Below the pieces are notes generated by a model. That model had not been told where the DNA came from. It was given only the letters and a program-made list of their open reading frames with translations, and made no database searches. DNA of 64,000 nucleotides from Atopsyche davidsoni (taxonomy: Eukaryota > Arthropoda > Insecta > Trichoptera > Hydrobiosidae), in the NCBI GenBank assembly GCA_022113835.1, contig JAILWY010000027.1, positions 3,598,501 to 3,662,500 of the forward strand, read 5' to 3'. Both the position numbers and the translations under genes were made by a program. Below, piece after piece: positions 45,540 to 55,909 of the stretch. Each line of letters begins with the position of its first letter. The first letter of the stretch is position 1.

Positions 45540-48500
45540 TTGGCCACAACGACTCAATTAAGAAGTTTTTTGTCAGTTTTCGGGGCAGAGAGTGATTTAT
45601 TACAGTAGAATATTTTTGGATCAGAGCGGAAATACTCCATATTGTGAGCCTTTTTTCATTAAAGCTGCCATAGTCCTGATGTTAAAAAAATGTCAATTAT
45701 ATAAAAATAAATGACGAAACTTATTTATAATAAAATTAACTTTAGCCTTATTTAACATATGGTTTTTTGTAAATATAAATACACAAAAACGACACTATTA
45801 ATGTTGTTATTGTTTATACTGTTGTACTGAAAAGCGATACGCTACAATACTTGTACACATAAATTAAGTTCCAAGAACACTTGCTTGTCAATTGTGGATC
45901 CCAAGTTTAAATCTGAAATGAGCAATAGATATTAAATATTTGATAAAATTGTCTACGAGTTTTAATGAATGTTAATCTGTTTATAAAATATCCTGCCTTT
46001 CTGATTTCTGTTATTTTTCAAGTGCTTTAGACGCATCAAGCCACAGTTAAATCTAAATATTTTTCATTGATTAACATTCTGAGTCTACTCATGCGGCCTC
46101 ATACTCAAACCGAAAAGATTAAGTACACGTTTATTGTTCTCATATTAACAAAGCCAGAATTTCATATACATATTTAATAAAATATTTCAATAACATAGTA
46201 CTAGTATTTTGCACTAAATTTCTAATCAATCTGACAGCAAAATAATATATATTGGTAATTATAAATAAAATGAAAAGTACTGTATCAAATATATTCAATA
46301 AAAATCCTTAATTCATAATATATAATAATAAATTTTATCGGGGTGTAAAAAAACCCCATAAAATAATACTGTGTGAAATAGAATTCTGTCTTTTACTTTG
46401 AATGTCAACAGTTCGCTGCGAGCGAAAGCGATAATTTCTTCTTTTGAATCTACACCACAATCTTTTGAAAAGAAGTCAATGCATTATGCAAGCAGTACGA
46501 AAAGGGGTAGGGCTCAAAGAATGCACCGGATGCACCCCTTGACAACTACCCTTACCAGGCGCCCCAAATATCACCATATGAATTTTAATATAATAAATAC
46601 CACAAGTGAGAACAGCGAGGATTCAGTAACGCGTTTTGGCGAATTTTCAAAACCATTCACATAAATTTCATCTCCACCCATAAGAAGAAAATAAAGATGA
46701 TCCAAAATATGACTCATGACATTTCGATTTAATTTGTAATACTCCACATTTAATGAGATTTCAAACATTTTTATTTGAGAGGACTAGTCTAAGTAGTTAT
46801 GCTATTAGACTCATTTTTTTAAAGAAATTATAAGAAAAAATGTCACAAAAGCGCGCTTTCTAAAATATATTCATACCGATATATACAAATATTTGTTTAT
46901 TTTTAGGGTAAGGTTAGGTTAGGTTAGATTAGAAAAAAAATTGAAGAGAGTGATTTAAAGCTGGTATCTTATGATATATACTTAAGTCCAGCGTGTATAT
47001 GAGAGTTGGATACTTATTTTTTATGTAAAATAATTTGAGACCTACTGATTGAAATGGCAAAGTATTCCACAAACGCAATCACTTCTTAGGTTATGATAAG
47101 AAGAAATCAGTAGTTAAAACTTTCGCAAATTAATGTCCATTTCCCGCTGATGTGAGAAAAATTACCACTTAAAACTTCTTTATTGGCCGAAATAACAAAA
47201 AAAGCACTTTCCGAATATTGGATTTCTTTCCATCGATGTTTTTCTTTTTGGAAAATCTAACTGTGGCCTGATATAAGGATCGATAAAGCGCAAACAGAGA
47301 CGGGACAGTACCATATAAAAGCTTTTTATTGCTGACGATGAGATGAAGAAAATAATAATAAAATATTATAGTCGGATTTTATATTATTATTATACAGTTA
47401 AAGAACCGCTAAATTTATTTTGTATCTGCACGATTTATGTTAAAAGGGGTTGGTTTTTCATGCTAATATGTTTCCTAATTTTGAAGTATAATAATTGGAT
47501 TTCACCAAGTACTCTCAGTCAAAAATACATTAAGGATAAATACAACAGCTTTTGTTATCAGAGTGTATTACGAAAATATTGGTCATCCAGGAAATGAATT
47601 TTAAAAAAGTAATAAATTTGAAAGTACTATTTGCAGAATGTCTTTGTCTTATTCCGCTTTCAATATTTTTGCAAATATTTTATTCAATACAGTTTACGAG
47701 TACACGTTTCAAATTCATTATTCATAACAACGTCCCTTGTTTGCCCATGTGAGAGACAAAAAACAGGTCTCGGAGAAAGCAATAAGAACAATCCTATATT
47801 TGTGTCAATATTTAATACAAAACGAGATGGCGAATTTCGTATGAAAGTTCTAAAATTAGATTTTCAACATGGTGGCAATGATTTTTTTATATTAAAATTA
47901 CTGTATATTTAAATATATAAAAACTTATAATTAAAAAAATATGAGTGACTTGTGCGTACTAAGATTTAGCATAAATTCAAAACCTAAAAACCTGTCAAAT
48001 TCTAAACTTAAGGTTTATAACTGATTTCAAAAGGTTTGATTGATTTAATAATTATTTTTTTATAATTTAAGAACGATTGTAACCTGAAAGGTTGTGTAAT
48101 TACAAACAATCTTAAACCTTATTTTTACGTTATGATAACGATCGTATATACAAAATTTTTATAATTTTAATGTTTAAAATGGTTTCGTTTCTTTTAAGTC
48201 AACACTTTCATCAGTTCAATGAACGCAAAAATAACAACATGATTAAAATATGAACATTTTATTACATATATACGTTTTTATTTAATTAAGTTTTTTATAA
48301 TATAAATGCTCTTTGAGTAAAAAGTATTAAAAGTTTTTTAGTTTCTGTATACCCATGTTTTTTTATATATAAATAGTTTTATTTATGAGGTCATTAAGTA
48401 AAGGTAACCTTCAAATGTATAAAATATATTTCATTTTGTTTTACTGAACAGAGTTTATTTATTAGGATAGCTGAAATGTTTTCATTAAAGCCCGTCCACT

Positions 48501-49960
48501 TTCAAGGAAGCCTTGAAAATACCAAGGCTTCTGTCTAAACACGTCTGTACTGTTAGTTTATTAACTTCAAGTAAAATAATCTTAATTAAATTTGGATTAA
48601 TTACTAGTTCCATTTTAAATTTCAATGAAATCCTCTAATAATACTGACGTATTAAATAAAGTAGCCCCTTGAAAATATTTGCGTATTTGGGGCCATAACA
48701 TTAAATGAAATATAATGACTTTGAGTTGCATTTAAATAAATGTTTTCAGTTTTTTTTTTTTTCAGGAATTCGTTTAAATTTTATCACAGTTTACTGATTC
48801 AGGCGTGCTTTTGAAAGCAGCCTGGAGTAATTATTTGATATTATCTCTGTTAGGTCTATCGACACCGGGGATGTTTAGTGATAATTGATTTTATTTGAAA
48901 CCAAGTCGGATAGCCTGGCCTCTCAGTGGTGGCTCTGCAAAATTCAATTAAAAATAGTCAATATTGAAACGGCGAAGTATCCAAGGAAGGAATGAGGTAA
49001 ACCTTAGACACAAGGCAATAACTGAATGGTGAATCCTTCCAACAGTTCATACTCGTTCTATTCATGAAGCTTCGCTAAAGAAATCATTAAAGTAATGATT
49101 TTTCAAATAAAAAAAAATACAAATAATTTCTGGTACCTTAATAGGTTGAAACGAATATAACATCATAAATTTAATCGTTTTCTTCTTTAATTTTAAAGTT
49201 AAATAATTTAATTTTACAGTTTTATCGTCTGAAAATAAAATACGATAAGCTTCATTATATTCGTAAAAAAAACGTGATAAATTATTTTTATGACTTTAAA
49301 ACTTATTGTTTTATACATCTATAATTACTTGTAGAGTTGTTACTGAAACTCATAAAATCAATTGGCTATTTGTTTTTGTTAATAAAGTGCTACATTATAA
49401 ATATTAGTTTAACGTATAAAGTACCGATTACTTTGATGTTATCACATTATAAAATATTTTATTTTAATAGATTATAAAACGTCCATAAACCACACAGGGG
49501 AAATATATTAAAATGCATATAAGCAACGCTTGGGCGATATATTGGTGCACTATGAGACGATGAGTTGTCCATAATTCATGGCTATTCCAAACTCCTTTTA
49601 GCTGCAGTTTCATATTTTAAAGTATTTTCAAGTACTACTGAATATACATCAACACATTTTTACAATATCTATATATATGAAAAATAGAGTATTAAAATAT
49701 AATCGATTAAAATGATTGTAGAAATGAAGTGTACAATAATTCTATCAGGTATGTGTTTTGACAATGATTTAGGTATTTGCCGACACCAGTTAAATTTAAA
49801 CACACACTTGATATTGTATGCACAACAAATCTGTATTCATTATTAAACGAAAAAATCTATTCGCTTTTACAGACATTAAATCTTCATTTCTGATATATTA
49901 TTGATTTTCGTGAAGACCGTCTCACAGCAAGTACGATTTTGCCTATACAGGTTTTTTATT
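45540..49960. other. AT-rich DNA, no supported gene
   Basis: GC-richer patch at 46400-46580. At 47490-47530 there is a fragment of the MITE right flank (CACCAAGTACTCTCAGTCAA). A 9-bp perfect stem, GAAGCCTTG against CAAGGCTTC with a 7-base loop, lies near 48507-48531. A unique island-like stretch spans about 48770-49060. None forms a gene. Confidence 0.4.
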
Positions 49961-49970
49961 GATTGATACC

Positions 49971-50245
49971 GATTAAGTACATTTTTTCAAATATTGAAAA
50001 ATGATTAAAGAAACTCTCAGAAAAATATCATCGTGATTTAATTGGCATAATAAGTACGTTGTTTCACTTATAGGATATGATTGTTAAAAATTCTTGCCAA
50101 GTACCTAGTGATTCGTTCGTATAATTGGTAATACACCGGCTATGCAAGCTTGGGGATGTGGGTTCGAATCCCACACAAATCACGATGATATTTTTCTGAT
50201 AGTTTCTTTAATCATTTTTCAATATTTGAAAAAATGTACTCAATC
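49971..50245 (+). mobile_element. F2 element: full-length foldback carrying a tRNA cloverleaf
   Basis: Inverted arms of 69 nt (49971-50039 and 50177-50245) differ at only a few positions. The 137-bp middle holds about 70 bp of 5' flank (ATGATTGTTAAAAATTCT, shared with the copy at 32960) and the tRNA-like gene at 50110-50182, whose acceptor 3' strand runs into the right arm. The T5 terminator also lies in the right arm. No transposase frame. The architecture combines a MITE-like TIR with a pol III gene. Confidence 0.85.
50110..50182 (+). tRNA. tRNA-like gene with pol III promoter and terminator, in F2
   Basis: A 73-nt cloverleaf. The acceptor is GATTCGT/ACAAATC (6 of 7 pairs) with discriminator A. 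The D-stem is GTAT/ATAC with a GG-containing loop. The anticodon stem is CCGGC/GCTTG (weak) with loop TATGCAA, placing TGC in the anticodon position. The T-arm is GTGGG-TTCGAAT-CCCAC, perfect. The A box TCGTATAATTGG and B box GGTTCGAATCC fit pol III consensus with at most one mismatch, and TTTTT at 50191-50195 can terminate transcription. U33 is replaced by A and the anticodon stem has a mismatch, so a decoding role is doubtful. Loop and D-arm differ from the copy at 32876, yet all stems are kept. Confidence 0.6.
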
Positions 50246-50249
50246 ATTA

Positions 50250-51400
50250 TCTTCATTTCTGAGTTTGGCGCTTTGAGATCGCTTGATCCACGTGAAGGAG
50301 CTAATGTATTTGACCTCTGTAAAATAATCTGTTTCAAGTAAGTGTCATTTACGTTGCAGAAACAGCGGTATAAATAAATAATTGACCGTTGGAGCATTAG
50401 AAATGCACCCCTTTGGCACTTAGGGCGACAAGACTATACACGCTGCTACCCCACGAAGAGTTAATCAAATTTAGAGGTGCCATAATTTCCGTCTCCGGCA
50501 GAGACGTCGTCTCACGGCTGCGATCCGGTTATAGAAACCGGTTCATATAATACACTGTACGTATTATAAAATATTAAAATATAGTCACAAATACATAACA
50601 ACAGTTAAAACAACTCCTCCAGTGTTTTCTGATGGTATGCATTCTTGTATTACCTTCCACGAATGCTGAACTCTGAGAATTTAATAACGCTGGCATTATT
50701 GCAGTACCAACACAATAAAGCACATTCATAATGTCAAATCAGTCACCGGGCTTTGTTACAAATATTATTTTTTGTTTTAAAAATAAATGATAAACATTTA
50801 CTTGTAAACGAATAAAAAAGATTTTTTTAAACAAGAAAATATTTTCAAATTGCAATATATTTTTTTTAGCGAGCTGAAAATTTATTTATTAGCTGTATTT
50901 AACGGATAAGGATTTTTTATATCATGGATAAATTTGTGATTTTGCTTAAACCTTTGACATAACATAAGATTTTTTTTCATTTTGAATATTAAATACACGA
51001 CGCTATAAATAAAGCTATGAGTTTTGCTTAAAATTATATAAAAATAAAAAATATAGATACATTTACTAACAATTTTTTTTAACTTCAAGAGGCAGTATTT
51101 TTTAGATATTACTTTGCATCCGAAATCCACGACAAACTGGTTTAATTTTGTATTACTAAAAAAATTTATAAACAAATAAGAATAATCAAATGGCTCAAAT
51201 TTTAATAAATGAAGGCTTTTGGATTTTTATATTAAAATTGATCGTAATCTGAATATTTTGGATATTGATATTTTCTCACATCTCACGCAGCGACTGTATT
51301 GTCTGATCGCAAGTCTGCAAGTGCGTAGAAGCCTTAAGTATACAATTTTTTTTTTGCATCTCAATATTGATTACAATATTAATAATTTAATAATTTTTTT
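50250..51400. other. no gene seen
   Basis: A unique GC-richer patch at about 50400-50545 contains GTCTCCGGCAGAGACG and CCGGTTATAGAAACCGG inverted pairs. The remainder is AT-rich. Confidence 0.4.
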
Positions 51401-51404
51401 GGCC

Positions 51405-51600
51405 CTTCAAATAAACCGCCTGAGTCGGTTCATACTAGCAAACCGGTTTCCGGTCATGGGGCAGCCCTGCAATGGCGGGGATTATAAAAGACGGTAATGT
51501 GCGCCGGCGATCGTATTTAATGCTAATTACCCCCCGGCTTAGCGCCTCATTGAAGTCCCCAGTAAAACCCCGAATTATGAGATCATTTACAAACGGTGAT
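51405..51600. promoter_or_regulatory. island with homeodomain-type sites
   Basis: GC-richer unique sequence with AATGGCGGGG, GTAATGTGCGCCGGCGATCG and TGCTAATTACCCCCCGG. TAATTA next to a C-run is a typical homeodomain-type context. It resembles a developmental enhancer or conserved non-coding element. The function is inferred. Confidence 0.3.
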
Positions 51601-51609
51601 TCAGATTTA

Positions 51610-53390
51610 GGATCCGTCTAAATATAGCGTCACTCTCCGGATGCTTCGTGTGTCTGTTCTGATTGCATTGAATTTGGCATTTGATTATTATTATAACCAC
51701 TTTAAAAAAAAAATCAGTGTAAACTGTAATATTATATGTAAAAATACACGATATAGAATAACCGCGTTGTTGAAACAATATTATAATAAAACAGTCAAAA
51801 ATTACTCTACTATAACATAATTGAAATCTTATTTATGTACAATATAAAGTGTGCTTTGATATAGTTTAATATTTGCTGATTAATAATAATCCAAAGTTTG
51901 AGTGCTTTTGGTTTTTAATGTCTGGTTGAATTATTATGCATTTTATCGATGTTTTTGAAGTGATCATATAAGTGATAATCGACGTTTAATGTTCCTCTAT
52001 GTGTCATGTCTTAAACGTTGTTTGTATTCTGTGGTTATTAAAGTTAGGTTTTTAGTTTAGATTAGTACGCAAATGTATATCTTGGCATTATTTGCAGAAG
52101 AGTCGAGCTTTGAGACGAGGAAGCTTGCATCTAATTTAGAAGTAGCTATTAATACTCTCAGATGTCTATGAGCTGTCAGACAACAAGCTTTTGAAGCTTA
52201 GCGTTGAGTTTGAGGACTTTCCGTATATCATAAGATAAAAATGTAGTATTAGAAAAGAAATCACAATTTAAACTACGACTTCTAACAAAAAAACACCATT
52301 GTAAAAACCACATTATTTTGAATATTTTTATAGAGATACAAAACATTCATAGTCCTTATAGTATAATAATACTTTTTTAATTTTGTTGTGTACTTCACAT
52401 AAAATGTATCACTCTGCATTCTGAATGATAATTTTTTTTTAATATTACTATTAAATGCATCATATCACGTCTAAACGGAAGTCGAGTGCATTTAAATAAA
52501 AAAAAGTATATTTTTATACACTTTGCATATAGCTTCACAATTTGTATGCAACTACTTTTGATATACAACACCTGCGTTTTTTTAAAGTTTAAATTCTGTT
52601 AAAATACAATTTGATTAATTAATATTTTATTTTAAGGTTGATTGTCGTGTTTTATTTTCAGTCTTCTAACTTTTTAGTCCATCGGGGCAATCTATATGGA
52701 ATAACACTTGAGAAACGAATGTGTATATATGAAATATGTAACGGCCGCCAAAGCATGCGAACACAATTACACCATATGATTTATCATAACGTTTAACTTC
52801 TAAAAAGCAATAAACGGCACCCATTCTCAAGGTTACTCACAGCAATTTGAACTGTGCTAGAAAAGCTCAACGCTCGTATAAAACAAACATTATACAAAAT
52901 ATCATATTGTATGGGAGGCTGTTTTGTTAATTTGAAGGCGCCTTTGACTTGTTGCCTAAGAAAATATTTCTCGCTGGATTGCGATGACTTATGGGATCCT
53001 TAATGAGAAGCAAACAGTCAGGTTTGATAATTATAATTAACAGAGCCTCCCGGGTCATTAGGCGCCCAGATATACGACTGCTCGATTCATTCCTGTTTAC
53101 TTACCGAACTTATTGAAAATAAACGCTTTCTTTAAATCACTTTAACGATTTGACGCGATTTTATTTGGTTTATATTTAGTATTTCCTGACATAATAAATA
53201 TGACTTATTATTTCTCGGGTGCTTTTATTACCTACAGTAAAACTTAAAATATTATTTTTATTAATTCCGTTGGCTTGTGCCATTTTTAAAAACCAAGCCG
53301 TTATTATTATAGACGATTTGGTTTCATGGGTGTTGAGTTGATTTGACTTTTCTGTCCTTTTCTTAAAAAAAGCAATATATTATTAATGAA
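51610..53390. other. AT-rich DNA with island-like patches
   Basis: No gene seen. GC-richer unique patches at about 52680-52870 (with ACGGCCGCCAAAGCATGCG) and 52910-53100 (with GAGCCTCCCGGGTCATTAGG). Confidence 0.4.
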
Positions 53391-53399
53391 CTAGAATCC

Positions 53400-53605
53400 T
53401 ATATCATGTGCCTCTCTTTAGAGAAGGTAGACAACCATTTCACTGAGCATATAATCATGCTTAGCTAGTGTTCATGGTTTTCTAAATAAAAAATAATATA
53501 GTGGGTCCCCGGGTCCTTCTACACCGCAGTTTTATACTGGAAGCATAAGCTGCGTATTGGTGCTGTCCAATAGCATTATTGTATAATTCTTTCAATTCTT
53601 GTACA
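53400..53605 (-). repeat. F1 family repeat, copy e
   Basis: Inverted F1: the minus strand reads AATGCTATTGGACAGCACCA, then AAAACTGCGGTGTAGAAGG, then CCATGAACACTAGC, then ATGCTCAGTGAAATGG. It lies just left of the second mariner copy and faces an F1 end in the opposite orientation at 54405. Confidence 0.8.
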
Positions 53606-53689
53606 ATTTTAAATCGGTTAATAGTTGTATCACTGCGTGTGCAGACAACAAAACTATTATTGTACCGACTTAAATACCCAAAAAGAGTA

Positions 53690-54240
53690 TCAGGTGAATG
53701 TGAATAGTGACCGTTATTGCGATATGCTGCGAAAATTTTTGGGCCCAGAGTTACAGGCGTTTCAAGGCTTCAACTCAAGAATGTGGTTCCAATAAGACGG
53801 GGCCACTTGACATACATCCAATCAATCAATCGAAGCAGTTAACGAATTATTCCCTAATAAGGTCATTTCACGTAGAGGTAACATCAACTGGCCTCCCAGA
53901 AGCCCCGACCTTAGCCCTCTTGACTATTTCGTATGGGGATACCTTAAAAGTAGGGTTTAAGAGAATAATCCGACGAACCTAACGGAATTGAAACAAAACA
54001 CCAGGTCAGAAATGGCAGCAATATCGAGGGCTATGTGTCAGCGTGTTATCAGCAATCTTCGTTCCAGATAAGAGTGCCAGCAGCGCGTAACGGTCACCAT
54101 TTGGATAACATCATATTTTCGAAATAATTTTTCATTTTGTATTCTTATAAACAATGATAAAAAAAAATACTTGATTACAGATAGTTTTTGTTTTACTGAA
54201 CTAACAAACACCCAATGTTGTCTTTGGACACACTGTATAT
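53690..54240 (+). mobile_element. decayed DD41D mariner, copy 2
   Basis: Same internally deleted form as 39767-40303, in the other orientation. The left end near 53680 (CCAAAAAGAGTATCAGG) is eroded and the right end (TTGTCTTTGGACACACTGTA) retained. The shared flank continues to about 54380. The composite is bounded by inverted F1 segments (53400-53605 and 54405-54475). Confidence 0.78.
53700..54115 (+). pseudogene. mariner transposase remnant with stop codons
   Basis: Encodes the same DDE-domain part as copy 1, with WPPRSPDLSPLDYFVWGYLK better preserved than in copy 1. The frame is broken by a TAA in place of Gln in the FQQD motif, a TGA two codons after GAT (DGAT), a TAA after KSRV and a later TAA. 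It cannot encode an active protein. Confidence 0.78.
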
Positions 54241-54404
54241 ATAAAAACAATACGCGTCACCTTATTCTGAACACGAAAGCAGCTTTTGAACACTGTGCTA
54301 AAATGCACTCAATCAAAAACAAATAATTATCATAAAAATGACATAAAGCCAGCAGACCAGAGAACCACCTACAAAGCAGCTGAAAAGTTCCCAATATAAT
54401 AGTT

Positions 54405-54475
54405 TCTAATATATGCTCGGTGAACTGGTCGCTTACTCTTTTGAGAAGAGCCACTCGATGAAGCAAATAATAGTC
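54405..54475 (+). repeat. F1 family end fragment, copy f
   Basis: TATATGCTCGGTGAACTGGT followed by GAGAAGAGCCACTCGATGAA, the end of F1, in plus orientation. With the minus-strand copy at 53400-53605 it gives inverted F1 boundaries around the mariner remnant. Confidence 0.65.
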
Positions 54476-54539
54476 GAGTCTCCAAAAAGCAGCCGCAGTC
54501 GTAAATACCCAGCAAGATTCACGCCATCTCCGTCCTGCG

Positions 54540-54960
54540 TAATAGTACGGAATTATTGTTGTATATTTATAAAGCGTGCGCGTGCAGATGTAAATAACGG
54601 ACCCCGTTGTCAGCCGGTACCCGAAATAGATTAACTCTGAATTATACCTTTTTTACTGTCTACCGTAGATTTCGGAGCAGCCCCTCCCGGCACCCCCGCC
54701 CCTGGTCGCGGGCTCGCCTCCCGGCTCAGTCCCGACCCGCGCTGCACTGAGGGCGGTCGTGTCGCCGCGGCCGCGCCACCGACCGATTGCCCACGAGCCA
54801 GTGCCAGCTCACGCCGCCGTGAATTCCAAAAAAAACACTCTTCACTGCCGAGCCACCACTGTGCGAAAAAAACTCACGGCACACGTGAAAACACAAAAAA
54901 AAAAAAAAAAAACTACCCACGCCTGGAAGTGCGTTGAAAAATTATTAATGCGTGCACACT
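54540..54960 (+). promoter_or_regulatory. candidate promoter and 5' leader, CpG-rich
   Basis: TATTTATAAAGCGTGCG puts a TATAAA at 54568-54573, which would predict a start near 54600. Downstream lies the most CpG-dense unique sequence in the window (about 54670-54800), including GCCGCGGCCGCGCC. It lies about 240-600 bp before the signal-peptide exon at 55202, on the same strand, as expected for a promoter and non-coding first exon. No clear splice donor was identified; GAAGTGCGTT near 54926 is the best weak candidate. A run of 17 or more A residues follows. Confidence 0.45.
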
Positions 54961-55201
54961 CGTATAAAGTTTTTTTTTAAAAAAAGTGTTTTTTTTTTTT
55001 TTTTTTGTTGGTATAATGCAAATGCACTCTATAGCTTAATCAATTATTAAATATTGAATAAAATAGTAATTAAGCATATTTTTGTTAGAAGCTTAAAAAA
55101 GTGTAATAACAATCAATCAAAATAGACAACAGTGTTGCAGTCCAGTAATATTTTTTTAAAAATGAGTGAAATATTTAGTTGATATAAAGTATTATTCTCA
55201 G

Positions 55202-55283
55202 TTGTTGTGTTTGACATGATTACTGTCGACGATGTGTCTATACTACATCTACGTCCTTCTAGTTCTATTTGCAACCTTAACAG
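55202..55283 (+). CDS. candidate first coding exon (signal peptide), host gene
   Basis: The exon begins after a strong acceptor, TTATTCTCAG, and ends at a consensus donor, CAG|GTAAGTT. An ATG at 55232 with A at -3 starts MCLYYIYVLLVLFATLTG, a typical cleavable signal peptide, and the exon breaks in phase 1. Phase-1 introns directly after a signal peptide are common in extracellular and adhesion proteins. The coding part so far is 17 codons plus one base. The remainder would lie beyond 64000, implying an intron longer than 8.7 kb. An upstream ATG (55216) in another frame meets a stop in the intron and would be a leader uORF if used. I cannot name the gene. Confidence 0.5.
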
Positions 55284-55424
55284 GTAAGTTAATCGAGTAT
55301 TATTTTTAAGCCATTATTAATTTAATGTCATGTAATGGATAAACTATAAAAAAATATTTAACAGTGTTTCATAAAAAAAACCGACATAAATTAATTATAT
55401 CTATTTATGGATTGGTTTATTTAT

Positions 55425-55545
55425 TGATCGTGATTTGTGTGGGATCCCACACAAATCACGATGATATTTTTCTGAGAGTTTCTTAAAAATCATCTACTAT
55501 ATATGAACTAATGTGCCTAATCATATTGGTAATAATAAATTAATT
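55425..55545. mobile_element. F2 element, one-armed fragment
   Basis: ATCGTGATTTGTGTGGGATC followed at once by its own complement forms a perfect 36-bp palindrome (55427-55462). It is made from the last bases of the tRNA-like core and its 3' end. The right F2 arm then follows through TGAACTAATGTGCCTAATCA. The tRNA core and most of the left arm are gone. Confidence 0.75.
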
Positions 55546-55813
55546 ACACATCGTGTATGTTTTTTTTCTTTAAATTATAAATTAGCTCTGTGCTAAAACC
55601 AGGTAATACAATATTTTTTTTAAAAACCAGGTAATACAATAATTTTTTTAAATATGCAACTGGGCAGAATTTTAATTTTATATGAATGTAAAATTGTTTT
55701 GAACACAATGCCAAAATAATGCCGATTTAAAAAAATATTGAATGCATTTAATTTAATTTATTTAATCCATCTAATATTTGTTACAATTTTTTTTGATTAA
55801 CTTGTTAACCATT

Positions 55814-55817
<4 letters not shown>

Positions 55818-55890
<73 letters not shown>
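55818..55890. repeat. (TA)n microsatellite
   Basis: About 35 TA dinucleotides, then a short interrupted TA stretch to about 55903. Confidence 0.95.
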
Positions 55891-55893
<3 letters not shown>

Positions 55894-55909
55894 TATATAT
55901 ATAACAGGG

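Noticed and set aside
54726..54980. Overlapping frames in the CpG-rich segment
   Set aside because: Both strands are open owing to high GC, followed by poly-A or poly-T translations; the segment is better explained as promoter or leader DNA.
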